Assembly: GCF_020360975.1 (NCBI RefSeq)
Contig: NW_025408673.1
Location: 434,001-498,000 of the forward strand
Direction: 5' to 3'
DNA: 64,000 nt
Source of the DNA: Hirsutella rhossiliensis
Taxonomy: Eukaryota; Ascomycota; Sordariomycetes; Hypocreales; Ophiocordycipitaceae
Shown here one piece after another: positions 33,401-46,521 of this stretch. The stretch's first letter is position 1. The number at the start of each line of letters is the position of its first letter. The position numbers and the translations under genes were made by a program. The notes under the pieces are model-generated. The model had not been told where the DNA came from. It did no database searches and saw only the letters and a program-made list of their open reading frames with translations.

Positions 33401-35270
33401 AGTCTTCCCTTAGCTATAGTATTTATATTCGATAGTCTTTAGTCCCCTTATTCGTACGCCTTATTATTAGCCTAGCTTATATAGAGCTAGGGGGCCTAAA
33501 TAACTAAGTCGTGCGTGCTAAAGAAGACCGTCTCCTTAGGCTGCTAAAAGAGGGTCCTTAGAACCTACCCTCTTTATAGGGAAAGCTAACTTCTCGAAAG
33601 ATTCCTTCCTAAGGATAGGTCGGAATTCGAGAATAAATTAACTGAATTTCTCCTCGATAAGCCCGATAGTCTAATTCTTCTAGACTAGCCTTATAGGCTT
33701 AGACGTCGTATCCTAGAAGATTCCTTCCTCTTAAAGAAAGCGGAAGGAAATTAAGCTCGTTAAAAATCAAGGGTAAAAAGCTACCCTTTTTCTTCGAAGA
33801 ATTTATATAGATCCGTTAGGTAATTTTATCGTAAAATTCACCCTTCTATATCCCTCTATCTATATAGTTAATTCCCTAGTAATAAGGTATTCCCTTTATA
33901 CTTTCTTAAAGGACCGGAATCGTAAGAGTATATTATAGATATCGAGGGAAGTACTAGAGTTAAGGATAGCTAATTCTTATAAGGGATAATCGGAAGGCTC
34001 TAACAGTTAGTCTTAGCCTTATTAATTTATAGGGAAGATAAAGGCCGGATTTACTATACTAACGATTTTTCCTTAAATTTATAGTAGCGGCGTTAGTTAC
34101 TATTTCTTAGTAACCCGAATCTCGTCTATCTTCTTCTATAACGAGGGGTCCTCCTTAAGAGACTATTATACTATTTCTTATAGCCTCTTTAAAAGGTTAA
34201 TTCCTTTAGGTCGGTTTTCCTTAAAGACCTACTAGCAGTCTTCTAGCCGATAAGGCTTTTTATATACTTAGTAGGTAGGTCGATTCCTTCTTATTTATTT
34301 CTTCGAGGAATCCTCGTCCCGGTCTAAAAGGTCTGCTTAAAAACCCCCCCTTTTTACCCCTTATTACTAATTTTAATAAAGAGGTTCGATTTCGACTAGT
34401 TCCTTAATCTTTTAACTAATAGACTAAAAGGTCTATTAGGGGACTAGTCGGGCCGGTCTAACTAACGGGACCGGGGCCGGGCCTAGAGTAAGATACGTAG
34501 CTAGGGCTAGGGCCATAGCTATAAGGGTAGTAGGTCGAGCCGTCTAGGTCGAGTGCTAGCTATAAAGGAATAAGACTGCTTACTATTATACTCTAGTACC
34601 CTCTTTATTTAGTTCCTAGCTAGCTTCTTAAAAGATAGTTAAGTAACCGTTACTAATAGGCTTTATTAGCAGTAATATATCCCGTAGCTACTAGCTAGAA
34701 AGAGCTTTTATAAGGAAGTATTAGTTAGCTTCCTTAAGGATTTCTTCCTACTTAGCTAGCTATAAAGAAGCTAGTAGGTTCCTAGTAGAAAAGGCTCCTA
34801 GGTAGCCGTATAGGTCTTCTTAATATAGTTAGTTATATATCCTCTTAAGGGAGCTATTAAGGTCTCTAGCTTTAAAAGCTACTACCTAGGAGTCTCTTCC
34901 TCTTAAAGAGAGATTAGCTTTATAGCACTAATAGATTCCGTTATCGCCGTACGTATAGTAGTTAGCAGCTTTATCTCGTAGAGGTATTCCTTATAGTAAC
35001 TCTTATAGTTACCTAAGGCAGCAGAAAAAGCTCTCTATTATATAGAGGTTAGCTTAGAGAAGAGGGAAGCTCCCTCTATAAAGTCCGTTACCTTAGGATA
35101 AAGAGGGGGCTTAAGAGGGTCCTACTTATTAGAGAAGACTAAGTTATAGATAGTTCTATTTATATAAGCCCGTAGCTCCTTTACCTATTTATTCTAATCT
35201 TACGGCTCTATAAGAATCGTCCTATAGACCGTAGGGATAGTAAAGGAGTTAATTTTCGATATTATTATAG
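30420..35270 (-). pseudogene. Copia-1 copy 4 gag-pol relic
   Basis: Same gene order as copy 2, read on the minus strand from about 35270 to about 30420. The RT dyad is intact: plus-strand ATATCGTCGACGTA at about 31460 encodes YVDD. RNase H near 30760-30850, integrase NGG.ER region near 33040-33060, gag linker near 34490-34560. Many TAA/TAG codons; no ATG start. Ends are approximate. Confidence 0.88.
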
Positions 35271-35394
35271 AGAGAGGGGGCAGAAAAGTCGGTTAAAAAT
35301 CGGCTTTTCTAGTAAGAGGGGTAAAAGGATATAAGAAGGTACCTTTTATAGCAGCTAGAAGGTATAGGAATTCTATTCCTCCTAGGCTTATAAC

Positions 35395-35879
35395 TCTCGC
35401 GAAGAGAGATATAAGAAGTATATAAAAATATATAAAGGTAAAATTAAAAGTAAGGGGTTAGATAGGTAGGGCAAAGAGATTTAATTCTCGTAGGAGAAGT
35501 AATAAAGGTAGGGGAGTAATTATTATATTACCTTAATTCTCCTTCTTTCCTTAATCTAACGCCCCTCTTTATACCCGTCTAGCATCTTAATTAATAAAGA
35601 AGATCCTACTTAAAGAAGCTACTAATATCCCTTTAACTACTAAGCTTTTTACTAGTTTTTCCCCTCCTTTCTAGCCGTTGCTAGTATATCCGTCTTATCT
35701 CTCGCTACCTCTATAGGAAGCTATCGCTACTTCTACTTCCCCTTATACCCCTACCCTCCTTTCTATACCTCTTTTTAGCTCCTTCTTCCTTCTTTTATAC
35801 TAGGTGTTTTTAGCTTCCTTAGTTCTTCTTACTAAGGGATATCTCTAAGAACTACGAAATTAAGCTACGCTTTACGATA
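35395..35879 (-). repeat. Copia-1 copy 4 5' LTR
   Basis: 485 bp; the primer site lies beside it at 35378-35394 (minus strand GTTATAAGCCTAGGAGG). Confidence 0.95.
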
Positions 35880-36000
35880 AGAGTACCTTATAAACGTATT
35901 CCTTATATTCTTCTAAGGTATCTAAGAAGATTAATATATTATCTAAGTTTACTACTATAAAGATATTTAAGTATTTATATAGGATATTATTAATTATCTA

Positions 36001-36024
36001 TTATTATTATTATTATTATTATTA
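36001..36024. repeat. (TTA)8 microsatellite, tail of the SINE
   Basis: Eight TTA units on the plus strand, TAA units on the strand of the SINE. The first three bases belong to the target duplication. Short A-rich 3' tail repeats of this kind are typical of SINEs and LINEs. Confidence 0.85.
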
Positions 36025-36784
36025 AGATTATACTAGTAACCTATCTAGAGGTATCTAGAACTTCGACGTTAAATAGGAGGGAAAAACTAGAGTGCCTAGA
36101 GGAAAACCCTCCCCTCTTTAGTAGCTAGTCCGCCCTTATACCGGGTCGCGGTTATAATATATAGGAATCTTACTCCGGCTATCTTAGGTATCGTTATAGT
36201 TAGTCGGAATCGCATTAGCCCCGCTATAAAGTAACCTTAGAAAGTAACTCCTTTACGTACGCGGGGTATATAGCGTTAATCGGTAGTACGAGCGTTTTTT
36301 TAGTTAACGGTTAATAGTTAATTATATAATTATCTCTAACCTTATCCTATAACGATATCTTCCTAGGCTCTACTTTATTTTTCCGCCGTAAGGCTTAGCG
36401 GGCTATTTTTATTAATGCTGGCCTTTAGCTGGGCCGGTAGTCGGGTTATCGCACCGGCTTCGCGCTATACTTATCGAGTTGCTAGTATCGGCCCTAGGTT
36501 TTTATTTTCCCGGTCGGGGGGCCTAGACCGGGGTTAGGGGGAGGTCTTAATAAATTCGTCGCTAGGTCCGAGTAGGCGAGGTCCGGGCCGGCCTACTTAT
36601 AGCGGGGCTAGACTGCTAGTGTATTTATAAGCGCTTCTAGAAGCGCTAATTAGCTAATTAATAAGTAGGTTAGCGTAGTCTACTAGTCCGACTAAAAATT
36701 AATCGTGCCCCTAGCCGGATTCGAACCGACTCTAGCGTTATAGCTAGCAGGCTTCCTAGGTATATAACTACTATACTACGAGGG
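36004..36784 (-). mobile_element. tRNA-derived SINE-like element (about 780 bp)
   Basis: Bounded by a 16-bp direct repeat TATTAATTATCTATTA (35988-36003 and 36785-36800), the length expected from LINE-type target-primed insertion rather than the 5 bp of LTR elements. On the minus strand it starts with a tRNA-like head (36705-36784) holding an A-box-like TAGTATAGTAGTTA and a perfect B-box GGTTCGAATCC. It continues through a GC-rich body and ends in a TAA repeat. The insertion splits the Gypsy RT codons between the ATFQ-like block (36801) and the block before LDDILIF (35987). At 780 bp it is long for a SINE; the body origin is unknown. It is moderately RIP-mutated. Confidence 0.75.
36705..36784 (-). 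promoter_or_regulatory. tRNA-like internal pol III promoter of the SINE
   Basis: The A-box-like and B-box sequences sit about 40 bp apart. The acceptor halves (ACCCTCG and CTAGGGGCA) pair only in part and the presumed anticodon arm does not form a proper 7-nt loop, so this is a tRNA-derived head and not a working tRNA gene. Confidence 0.65.
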
Positions 36785-39700
36785 TATTAATTATCTATTA
36801 AAAGGTAGCTAGTATATTTATAAGTCTAAATAGTATTACTAGATATTTAAATAGTCTAAATTTCGTTTTTAAGGCTATTATCTATTTATATCCCTTCTTT
36901 ATATATATTAAGTTATAAGCGCTTTTAAGATTAAGGGCTATAAACTATTTTTTACTATATAGTTAATCTTATAGTTTTAATATAAGCGGTAATAGTATTC
37001 GATCCTTTATTATAATATTATTTAAGCGTCTATAGTTAATAAATAGTTATAGCTTATTATTTTTCTTTAAAATAAATATAACTAAGTAGCTTACTTTAGA
37101 TATTAATATTTATATATATCCCTTTTATAGATTCTCGTTAAGGTAGTTATATAGCGTTTATAGTTACTTTTCGTTTAAGTTATAAATCTTATAAAACGTT
37201 AGTGTTATTTTATCCTTAAGATAAATTTTATAGTCTTATTAGCTATATTTAAGTAACCCTATCTTAAGTTCTTCTTTTAAGAGTTTATTATATTTCCGGT
37301 ATTTTTAGGGGATACTCTTTATTTTATTTTATAGGCTTTATTCTTTCTCTTAAGAGCTAGTTTCTCTTAACTTAAGTTCTTTATTAATTTATTTAAGGTC
37401 TTTCCTTAAAGTAGTAATAACTCTTTAGATCTTTATATTATATCCTTTATTTTATTTATATCGGATACTAGGTTATATAGCTATATTAATTAGTATATAG
37501 GTCTTATTACTTAATTTTATATCTATTAGCTTAGTTACTATTTTCGTTTATATCGTTAAAGCTTATAATAATTTACTTAAATAGTTATCCTTTTTATCCT
37601 ATTTAATAGCTAAATTATTATAAAGTTTTACTTTCTCTTAAATCTACTAGTCCTAGAAACTTATATCTTTACTTTAATATAGCTAGCTAGTTTTTTAGTT
37701 AATTAATAGGTTGCTCTCTTATAGCTATAAAAGCTTTAATATAAGGTTATATTCTTTAATATCTATAATATCGAAGTTAACTTATTTATTATAGCCCTAG
37801 ATATTAATATTAAGGTAATTAATCTCTATATTAATAATTTTATTATTATAGTTAAAAGCCTCTCCTTTAATATTTATAAGTTTATATAGATATATCTTAT
37901 ATCTTTATATAAGTTAGTAATAATTAACGACTCTAAGTAAAACGTAATTACTTATTATACTATAGTCTAAAAGTATATATATATAATATCCTACGATTTA
38001 AATATCTAATACTATTTAGTTATTATAGCTTACTATTACTATATAAAGGGTCCTTAAATCTTATTATATTATATTAGCTTATAGCCCTTTTATAAATAGT
38101 ATACCTTATTTTTTACCTAGTCCTTATTTATTTTATTTAGGTATTCTTCTTTAATTTATTATTAATATTATTTCTTTATATTTTTATTATATAGTATTAT
38201 ATTAAGGCTTAAGAGACTAATTTCTTATAGCTAATTAAAGATTTCTTATTTCTTAACGTTATATCGTTTATATTATACTACTTTATAGTTAATTATATAC
38301 TATACTTTATAATTCTATTTATTTTTATACTAAAGGTTAAGTTTTTATTTTATATCTTTCTATTTTATATATAGTATTTCTATATCGACTTTTCCTTAGT
38401 TAAATATAGCTTATAGCCTTTATATATACTATTAATAATCTTTTAGTATACCGTTATATTATTTATACTATACTTATACTTTTTTATATTTATAAACTCT
38501 ATAGTTTAAGTATATATATTCGTTCTAATCTTCTTTATTATATTTAATTTATTATATAAGTCTTTAAAAAATTAATAGTTTAAATACTTTAAAGTAAGTT
38601 ACGCTATACTATCCCTTTATTTTAGCGTATTTATAGATTTTATATATCTCTAAAAAATATCTCGTTAATAAACTATAATTATTATAGTATTTAAGTAGTA
38701 TACTATAAATAGGTTTTAATAATATAACTTAGTTATTTAGGTAGCGTTAATTAATTTTCTAATAGTTTAGTTTTATACTTAAGTAGGGTTTTAAAAGTAC
38801 TTATCCTTTAAACTTTACTAAAAAAGTATTATATTATACCTTTATCTAAAAGTATATTATATAATCTAAGTAAACGTATAATATCTATAAAATATACTTA
38901 TAGTGCTTATAAGTAAGTAGTATTTATAGATTATCTTTAAATTCTCCTTATAGTTACTATTTTTATTATAGAGCTATAAAGGTATTAATTATAGCGATAG
39001 CTATAATATAGTCTCCTTTATATAGTACTAGTTAATATTAAATTAGTATAGCTTATTAGTTTTCTATAAGAATTTAAAGTATTTATTAGGTTTTAATTTT
39101 AAGTATTTCTTTAAATTCTTTAAAGTATAAATTATATTCTTTAATCGTAGCGTTTTCCCTTAATAGTAAGGGTAGTAATATAAGTTTATTCTTATCTTTT
39201 ATTTCTCTAGGTATTTCTTATTTTTTAGAGCTTATATCGTCGATACTTTATTATTCCTCCTTAGGTTATTATCTAAGTTTTATAAGTATAAAGGCTATAT
39301 CTATATCTTCTTTATTATATTATTTATAGATTGCCTATTATTATTATCTACTTTTACTTTATATATCCTCCTTAAATCGTTTACCGTTCTTTTTAATTTA
39401 GTCTTAAAAGACTCCTTTAAAATAAGAGTATTTTAGTTCTATAAATTTAACTTATTTTTATATTTTAAGATCCCTTTATTATATTATTATAAGGGTTTTC
39501 CTTAGTAGCTTTAAGAACTATTTAATACCGTTCTTATTACTTAGGTATACTATATATTCGTCGTTATAGTATATAGTTTAGCTAAGGAGTTTATACTTTA
39601 GTTCCTATTTATTAATAGCGTTTAAGTATTTCTTACCTTTTAGGGCTAGTACCTAGTAGGTTTTCTTCTCCTTATAAGGTTATTTATATTTTTTAAAGTA

Positions 39701-40162
39701 ATATCTAAGTTTCTTATAGTTAAAATACTTTCCTTTTCTTTTTTATATTATATTTAGATCTATCCTACCTAGGTTAGTTATATAGGCGTAAGTAATAAGA
39801 GTTTCGCGCTTCTTTTTATAGTTAGCGCTTTAGTTAAAGTTATTCCTATAAAAAGGGTTTTAGTTTCCTCTTCCTTATTTCTTTTCTTAGTATTATATAT
39901 ACTATCTATTATCGATTTATACTACTATAGTAATATATTCTAAGAGGTTATTAAGTTAATTTTCCTTATAAAGCTTATTCTTAACTTCTTTTTTAAGCTT
40001 ATTATAGAATCGTAATATAAGAGGTTTATTATCTTAATTAAGCTTTAAGGTAACTTAATAAAACTTTATAGTTTAATTTAATACTAAGATCTTTTATTAA
40101 AGTTTTTAAAGTTTCTATTTAGCTTTTTATTCCTTATTTATTATTTTAAATACCTTTATAAT

Positions 40163-40646
40163 TATCGCGAAGCGTAGCCTAATTTTATAGTTCTCGGAGA
40201 TATCCCTTAGTAAGAGGGACCTAGGAAGCTAAAAACACTTAGTATAGAAGAAGAAAGAAGGAGCTAAAAAGAGGTATAGAAAGGAGGGTAGGGGTATAAG
40301 GGGAAGTAGAAGTAGTAATAGCTTCCTATAGAGGTAGCGAGAGATAAGACGGATAAGCCGGCAACGGCTAAAAAGGAGGGGAAAAACCGGCAAAAAGCTC
40401 GGTAGTTAAAGGGACATTCGTAGCTTCTTTAAGTAGGATCTTCTTTATTAATTAAGATGCTAGACGGGTATAAAGAGGGGCGTTAGATAGAGGAAAGAAG
40501 GACAATTAAGGCAATATAATAATTACTCCCCTACCGTAATTGCTGCTCCCGTAAGAATTAAATCTCTCTGCCCTGCCTATCCGACCCCTTACTTTTAATT
40601 TTACCTTCGTGCATTTTATATACTTCTTATATCTCTCTTTACGAGA
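40163..40646 (+). repeat. Copia-1 copy 5 5' LTR (484 bp, long form)
   Basis: TATCGCGAAGCG to TTTACGAGA with the extra TAGCGATAGCTTCCTATA-like block; primer site GTTATAAGCCCGGGAGG at 40647-40663. Confidence 0.95.
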
Positions 40647-40791
40647 GTTATAAGCCCGGGAGGAATAGAATTCCTATACCTTCCTGCTGCTATAAAAGGC
40701 ACCTTTATTGCATCCCTCGTAGCTCCCTTTTACCCCTCTTACTAGAAAAGCCGATTTTTAACTAACTTTTCTGCCCCCTCTCTCTATAACG

Positions 40792-43700
40792 ATGTTAAAA
40801 AACGACTCTACCGTCCCTACGGTCCGTAGGACGATTCTTATAGAGCCCTAAGATTAGGATAAGTAGGTAAAGGAGCTATGGGCTCGTATAGATAGAACAA
40901 TCTATAATTTGGTCTTCTCTAATAAGCAGGACCCTCTCGAGCCCCCTCTTTATCCGAGGGTAACGGACTTTATAGAGGGAGCTTCCCTCTTCTCCGAGCT
41001 AACCTCTATATAATAGAGAGCTTTTTCTGCTACCTTAGGTAACTACGAGAGTTACTATAAGGAATACCTTTATAAGACGAAGCTGCTAACTACTATACGC
41101 ACGGCGATAACGGAATCTATTAGTGCCGTAAAGCTAATTACTCTTCGAGAGGAAGAGACTCCTAAGCAGTAGCTTTTAAAGCTTAAGACCTCGATAGCTC
41201 CCTCGAGAGGTTATATAACTAACCGTATTAGGAAGACCTATACGGCCTACCTAGGAGCCTTTTCTACTAGGAACCTACTAGCTTCTTTGTAGCTAGCTAA
41301 GTAGGAAGAAATCCTCGAGGAAGTCTTAAGGTATATAAGCAAAAGCGGAATTTTAGGAAATCAAGGAATCACGTAAGACTACGTGATAGAGGGGAAGAAG
41401 GAGTATAAGGTAGGATTTTCAACGGAATTTATTAGTAATGTATTAGTATATAGAAGAGGTGTTAAAGTTAATAATTCTATCTCTATCTACCAGCGGACAT
41501 GCTGTCTTATATAGAAAATTATAGCTGAACGGAAGAACCTTTCGGGACCAGATTTAGGCTGCCGTATAGCCCTAAGACTAAGGTATTCCATGATGCCTCG
41601 AGTGAATCTGGAAGTGTCTTGGTTCCACTGATATTCGCGTTTAAAGGAGGTTGGTCGTGCCGGTGTTCTTAAGAGGTCTTAGCTAGCATTCCAAGCTAGC
41701 TCTGTTCCTTCGATTCCCGATTGTACGATAACCGGCAACCCGTTTAATGTATAATAACATGTAAAATGACGAGCGATTCTTGCTCTATAGGATAGGATTT
41801 TATCTGTAATTAATATACTACTTATTGGCTTATATAATCGGGAGAGTATATTATAGCTGCTTTATTTATAGTAGGAACACCGTTCCTTATAGGAAGCTAA
41901 CTAATACTTCCTTATAGAAGCTCTTTCCGGCTAGTGGCTATAGGATATATCTCTGCTAACAAAGCCTATTAGTAACGGTTACTTAACTATCTTTCGAGAA
42001 GCTAGCCGGGAACTAGATAAAGAGGCTACTTAAGTATAATAATAAGTAGTCTTATTCCTTTATAGCTAGCACTCGACCTAGACGGCTCGACCTGCTGCCC
42101 CTATAGCTGCTGCAGCCCCTATTACTACGGCTCCCGCTACTGCTGCTGCGGCTGTTACTCCTTCGGCTATTGCTCCTTCGGCTCCTCCTCCCTTAAGAGC
42201 ATTAACACCGTCTTTAACGGCTGCCCTAGGCCCGGCCCTGGCTCCGCCTCTTGCTCCGGGCCCGGCCCCGGTCCCGTTAGTTAGACCGGCCCGACTAGTC
42301 CCCTAATAGACCTTTGAGTCTATTAGTCGAAAAATCAGGGAACTAGTCGAAATCGAACCTCTTCGTTAAAATTAGTAATAAGGGGTAAAAAGGGGGGGTT
42401 TTTAAGCAGACCTTCCGGATCGGGACGAGGATTCCTCGAAGAAATAGAAGACTAGACGACGAAATAGCTGCCTAGCATATAAATCCCTAGGTCATCGATT
42501 ATTATAATGCTAGTAGGTCTTCGAGGAAAACCGACCTAAAGGATTTAACCCTTTAAAGAGGCTATAAGAAACGATATAATAGTCTCTTAAGGAGGACCCC
42601 TCGTTATAGAAGAAGATAGACGAGATTCGGGTTACTAAGAAATAGCAACTAATAACGCCGCTGCCCTTATTCGAGCCGTAAATTTAAGGAAAAATCGTTA
42701 GTATAGTAAATCCGGCATTTATCTTCCCTACGGATTAGTAAGACTAACCGTTAGGACCCTCCGACTATCCCCTACGAAAATTAGCTATCCTTAACTTTAG
42801 TGCTTCCCTCGATATCTATAATATACTCTTATAATTCCGGTCCTTTAAGAAGGCACGGAGGGAATATCTTATTACTAGGGAATTAACCGTACGGATAGAG
42901 GGATATAGAAGGGTGAATTTTACGATAAAATTACTTAACGGATCTATATAAATTCTTCGAAGAAAAAGGGTAGCTTTTTGCCCTCGATTTTTAACGAGCC
43001 TAATTTCCTTACGCCTTCTTTAAGAGGAAGGAATCTTCTAGGATATAATATCTAAGCCTACGAGGCTAGTCTAGAAGAATTAGACTATTAAGCTTATCGA
43101 GGAAAGATTCGGTTAATTTATTCTCGAATTCCGACCTATTTATAAGAAGGAACCACTTAAGAAGTTAGCTTTCCCTACTAGGAGGAATAGGTCTACTATA
43201 AAAGACCCTCTTCCGGCAGCCTAAGGAGACGGTCTTCTTTAGTACGCACGACTTAGTTACCCGGGCCCCCTAGCTTTATATAAACTAGGTTAATAATAAG
43301 GCGTACGAATACGGGGCCTAAAGACCGTCGAATGTAAATACTACGGCTAAGGGAAGACTAGGAGACGAATTTCTAGACGGACCCTAATACGGCCGGACTA
43401 GCCGTATAAGGAAATTTAGGTCGATTAGACCGACGTCTCTAGGGATTAAGAAAGCTTCGTTAGGGTAATATTCTTTATAGACGCTTTTTTAGGGATAGTT
43501 TTCCCCTATTTCTTATAGATCTACCTAAGTAAGTATAACTAGTCTGCCCTCCGGGACTTTATTAACTAGATAAAATCCTACTTTAGCTATAAGGTAAAGA
43601 AGATATAGTCTAACGGAGAGCTATTTATAAAGGATATCTTAAATTAGCTTCGAAAAAGGGGCATTTTACCCCTCCCGTTAGCACCGAATACCTAGGCCTA

Positions 43701-46356
43701 CAACGGAGGGGTAGAAAGATTAGGGGGTGCTATAATATAAAGGGCCCGTACGATAAGACTTCCTATAAGGCTTCTATACGACCTTTAGAAGGAAGTCGTT
43801 AAGACCGCTTATTACCTTCGGAACCGGACCCTAAGGGACCCTAAGGACCCTAGGGGACTAAACTAAGGAATAGACTAGAAATCCACCCTCGAGCTCTTTA
43901 CGAAGAAGAGGGCCTCGCTAGCCTACCTTTATGCCTACGGCTATAAGGCATACGCAATAACTGCCGATATATAGCTAAAAAGGAAGAAGAAAAGAAAGCT
44001 TAATCCGAGAGCCTTTATTAGTTACCTCGTTAGTTATAATTCTACGAATATCTTCCGGATCTAGATTCCTCTTCTATAGAAGGTTATTTCGACTAGGGAT
44101 ATAATTTTCGACGAATCTAGCTTCTTCGATAGAAAAAGGGATTAATAGCCCCTCTTACTCTCTTAACGTTAGCTAATTTAAAAGATTTAAATCCCCCCTT
44201 CCTAATAGTCTTAAGAAGAGGTCCTAGACAAGGAAATAGAAGAAGAAACCGACGTTAAAGTAGTCGAGGATAACGCTGACTTCGAAGAAGAAGAAGAGGA
44301 AGCTACTAGATTAGATAATCTAGACGAAGAAGGAGACTATAGGAAAGCGGTAGAGCTAGAATACGCCTACCTACCTATGCCTCCTCCTACGTAAGAAGAT
44401 CTAAAAGCAGCTTTTTTAGTTAGTCTTCCTATCTCGACCCTTAAGAGGGTAGGAAAGGCACCTCTCTTAAAGGATTACCCGGCTGCCTTTTTATCCCTGC
44501 TTTAAAAAGCAAAGGAAGGTATAGGGCCCGATACAAAAGAAGACTAGTTTCTTTCTTATTTCGATCGTTTTTCTAACTTCTATCTAACGCTAATAGAAGA
44601 CGGTTCCTACGGAGCGTTTATAGTAGGCCGGCTATTTAAGCTAATATTAGCAAGGAAGGTATATAAAAGAGACCTCCCGGACCTACTAGTAAACTAGAAG
44701 CAGCTAGAAAAACACCCCTTTAAAGACTAGTTTTACTAGGCCTAGAAAGACCACCTAGCCTTATACGAAGAAATAGGGTCTTTCGAAGAGGTCCTTAAGG
44801 AAAAGGTAAGAGGAAAATAGGTCCTTAGCTATAAGTAGGTCTTTATCTATAAGACTAATAAACATAGCTTCCTTTAAAAGTATAAAGCCCGGCTAGTTAT
44901 CTATAGGAATTAATAGGAAAAAGGGGATCTACCTACTAGGGCAACTACCCTAGTAGGGATGTTTTTTCGGACCCTTATAGCTATAGTAGTAGAATTCGAC
45001 CTCGAGCTCGAATAGATAGATATAGTTAACGCCTTTATTAACTGCCTACTTAATAAAGAAGAAGTTATTTATATACGACTTCCTCTTAGTTTCTAATAAC
45101 TAGGAAAGGTTCTACGGCTTAGGAAAGCTCTATATAGACTACGAAGATCACCCCTTCTTTAGCAATAGCATTTAATAGGTTCCCTCGAAGCCCTAGGCTT
45201 TAAGAAAGTCCCTTAGGAACCGTATATAATATATAAGGGTAAAATCATAGTCTTCTTCTACGTCGACGATATTATCTAGGCCTACCCGAAAGAGGAAGAA
45301 GCTGCTGCTAGGGAGGCTATATAAGGCCTATAATAAAGGTATAAGATAACTAAGCTAAGGGAGCTAAAGTAGTTCCTAGGGATATAAATCCTTAGGAATA
45401 GGTCCTAACGGACTATCTAGCTTACCTAAGACGCTTATATCGATAAGGTCGCTTATAAATTCCTCCTTAATTCCCTCGGTAAGAAGCTTCCCTCTACGCC
45501 TATATTAGACGAAGAGCTTTTGCTTAATCTATCCTTTTAAGCTAGGGAGCAAGAGAAACACTAATATTAATAGAAGGTAGGCTCCCTGCTTTTTTTAGCT
45601 ATTTCTACTAGACCGGATATCTCTTTTACGGTCTCCCGGCTAGCTAGGCATAACTAGAATCCTAGCCCTAGGTATTAAGAAGCAGTAGATAGAGCTATCC
45701 TTTATCTCTATTTAACGAGATTATATAGTCTACGCCTAGGAGGGCAGGAAATAAAGAAATTAGCTACCGAAATCTTCCTTTATTTAAGCGATTCGTCCTT
45801 TATAGATAAATCCTTAGATAGAAAGAGCTTATAAGGGTATATTATATCCCTTTTTAGAGGAACTATTACTTAGAGAGCTTGGAAGTAAGCTACCGTTACT
45901 ATATTAAGTACGGAGGCAGAGCTACTAGCTCTTTTAGAAGCGTTAAAGGAAGCGATTTTCCTTAGCCGGCTATTAATATATCTACGACTATAAATCCCGA
46001 CCCTATTAGCTATAGAATGCGATAACACGTAGACTATATAGATTCTTACGGAGGAAAATAGTAAGCTATCGACCCGGCTATAGTATATCGATATCTACTA
46101 GCATTAGTTACGCTAAGAGGTCTAAAGGGGACTTATTTCCGTCCGTTAGGTTCTAACGGTATTAATAAAAGCCGACGGTCTTACGAAGCCCCTACTAAAG
46201 TAGAAGTTAGCTGTCTTTTTATAGCAAATTAGGCTAGAAGACGTTCGAGAAAAGCTATCCTTAGAAGCCCGCCTTAAGAGTCTACGAGAGGAGCTAATAG
46301 TAAGTAGGAGGAAGGAGACGTCTATAGCCGAAGAGAGGAATTTGGACTTATCTTAA
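40792..46356 (+). pseudogene. Copia-1 copy 5 gag-pol relic
   Basis: One of the few copies that keeps the presumed start ATG (40792). The gag knuckle near 42472-42513 reads C-x2-Y-x4-H-x4-C, the canonical CCHC spacing with a single Cys-to-Tyr change. Gag is broken by the R4 LTR at 41324-41891. Protease LNFSAS has lost the Asp. The NGG.ER integrase block lies near 43700. The RT dyad TACGTCGACGAT near 45260 is intact. RNase H STEAELLAL near 45910. The end is taken at TAA 46354, a little beyond the copy 2 stop; the 3' end has diverged. Confidence 0.88.
41324..41891 (-). repeat. R4 solo LTR in copy 5
   Basis: 568 bp, TCTTAAGG...CCTTATA, with perfect GGAAG duplication (41319-41323, 41892-41896). 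Rich in CA/TG (GGTTGGTCGTGCCGGTG, CACTGATATTCGCG) compared with the RIP-saturated gag around it. Second copy of the element at 20891-21457. Confidence 0.85.
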
Positions 46357-46521
46357 AGGAGGGCCCCTAGCTTAATTAGGACTTATTCTTCTTAAAGGCC
46401 CCCTTTTTAGGGACTTATCCTTAGAGAAGCCCCCCTTTCTTATAGGACTTAATTTCCTCCTTAGGCCCCTTTTTCCTAAAGTAGGTCTAAAAGAGCCTAG
46501 GGCTAAAACCCGGATTTCTCG

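Larger units (their letters stand above)
29659..35879 (-). mobile_element. Copia-1 copy 4, complete, minus strand
   Basis: 6,221 bp; 5' LTR 35395-35879, 3' LTR 29659-30143 (485 bp each, long form). Perfect AGAGT duplication (29654-29658 and 35880-35884). Inserted between two parts of Gypsy RT: the text to the right (35885-35985) holds the LDDILIF motif and the text to the left (29653 down) the RT/RNase H continuation. The Ala/Pro-rich linker is shortened (34480-34560). The 3' leader with CCCCCTTAGCTATAGCC (minus-strand purine tract) is complete. Confidence 0.95.

Noticed and set aside
36705..36784. A genuine tRNA gene on the minus strand
   Set aside because: The B-box is good, but the acceptor stem pairs poorly, the anticodon loop is malformed, and the segment is the head of an element with tail and target duplication.
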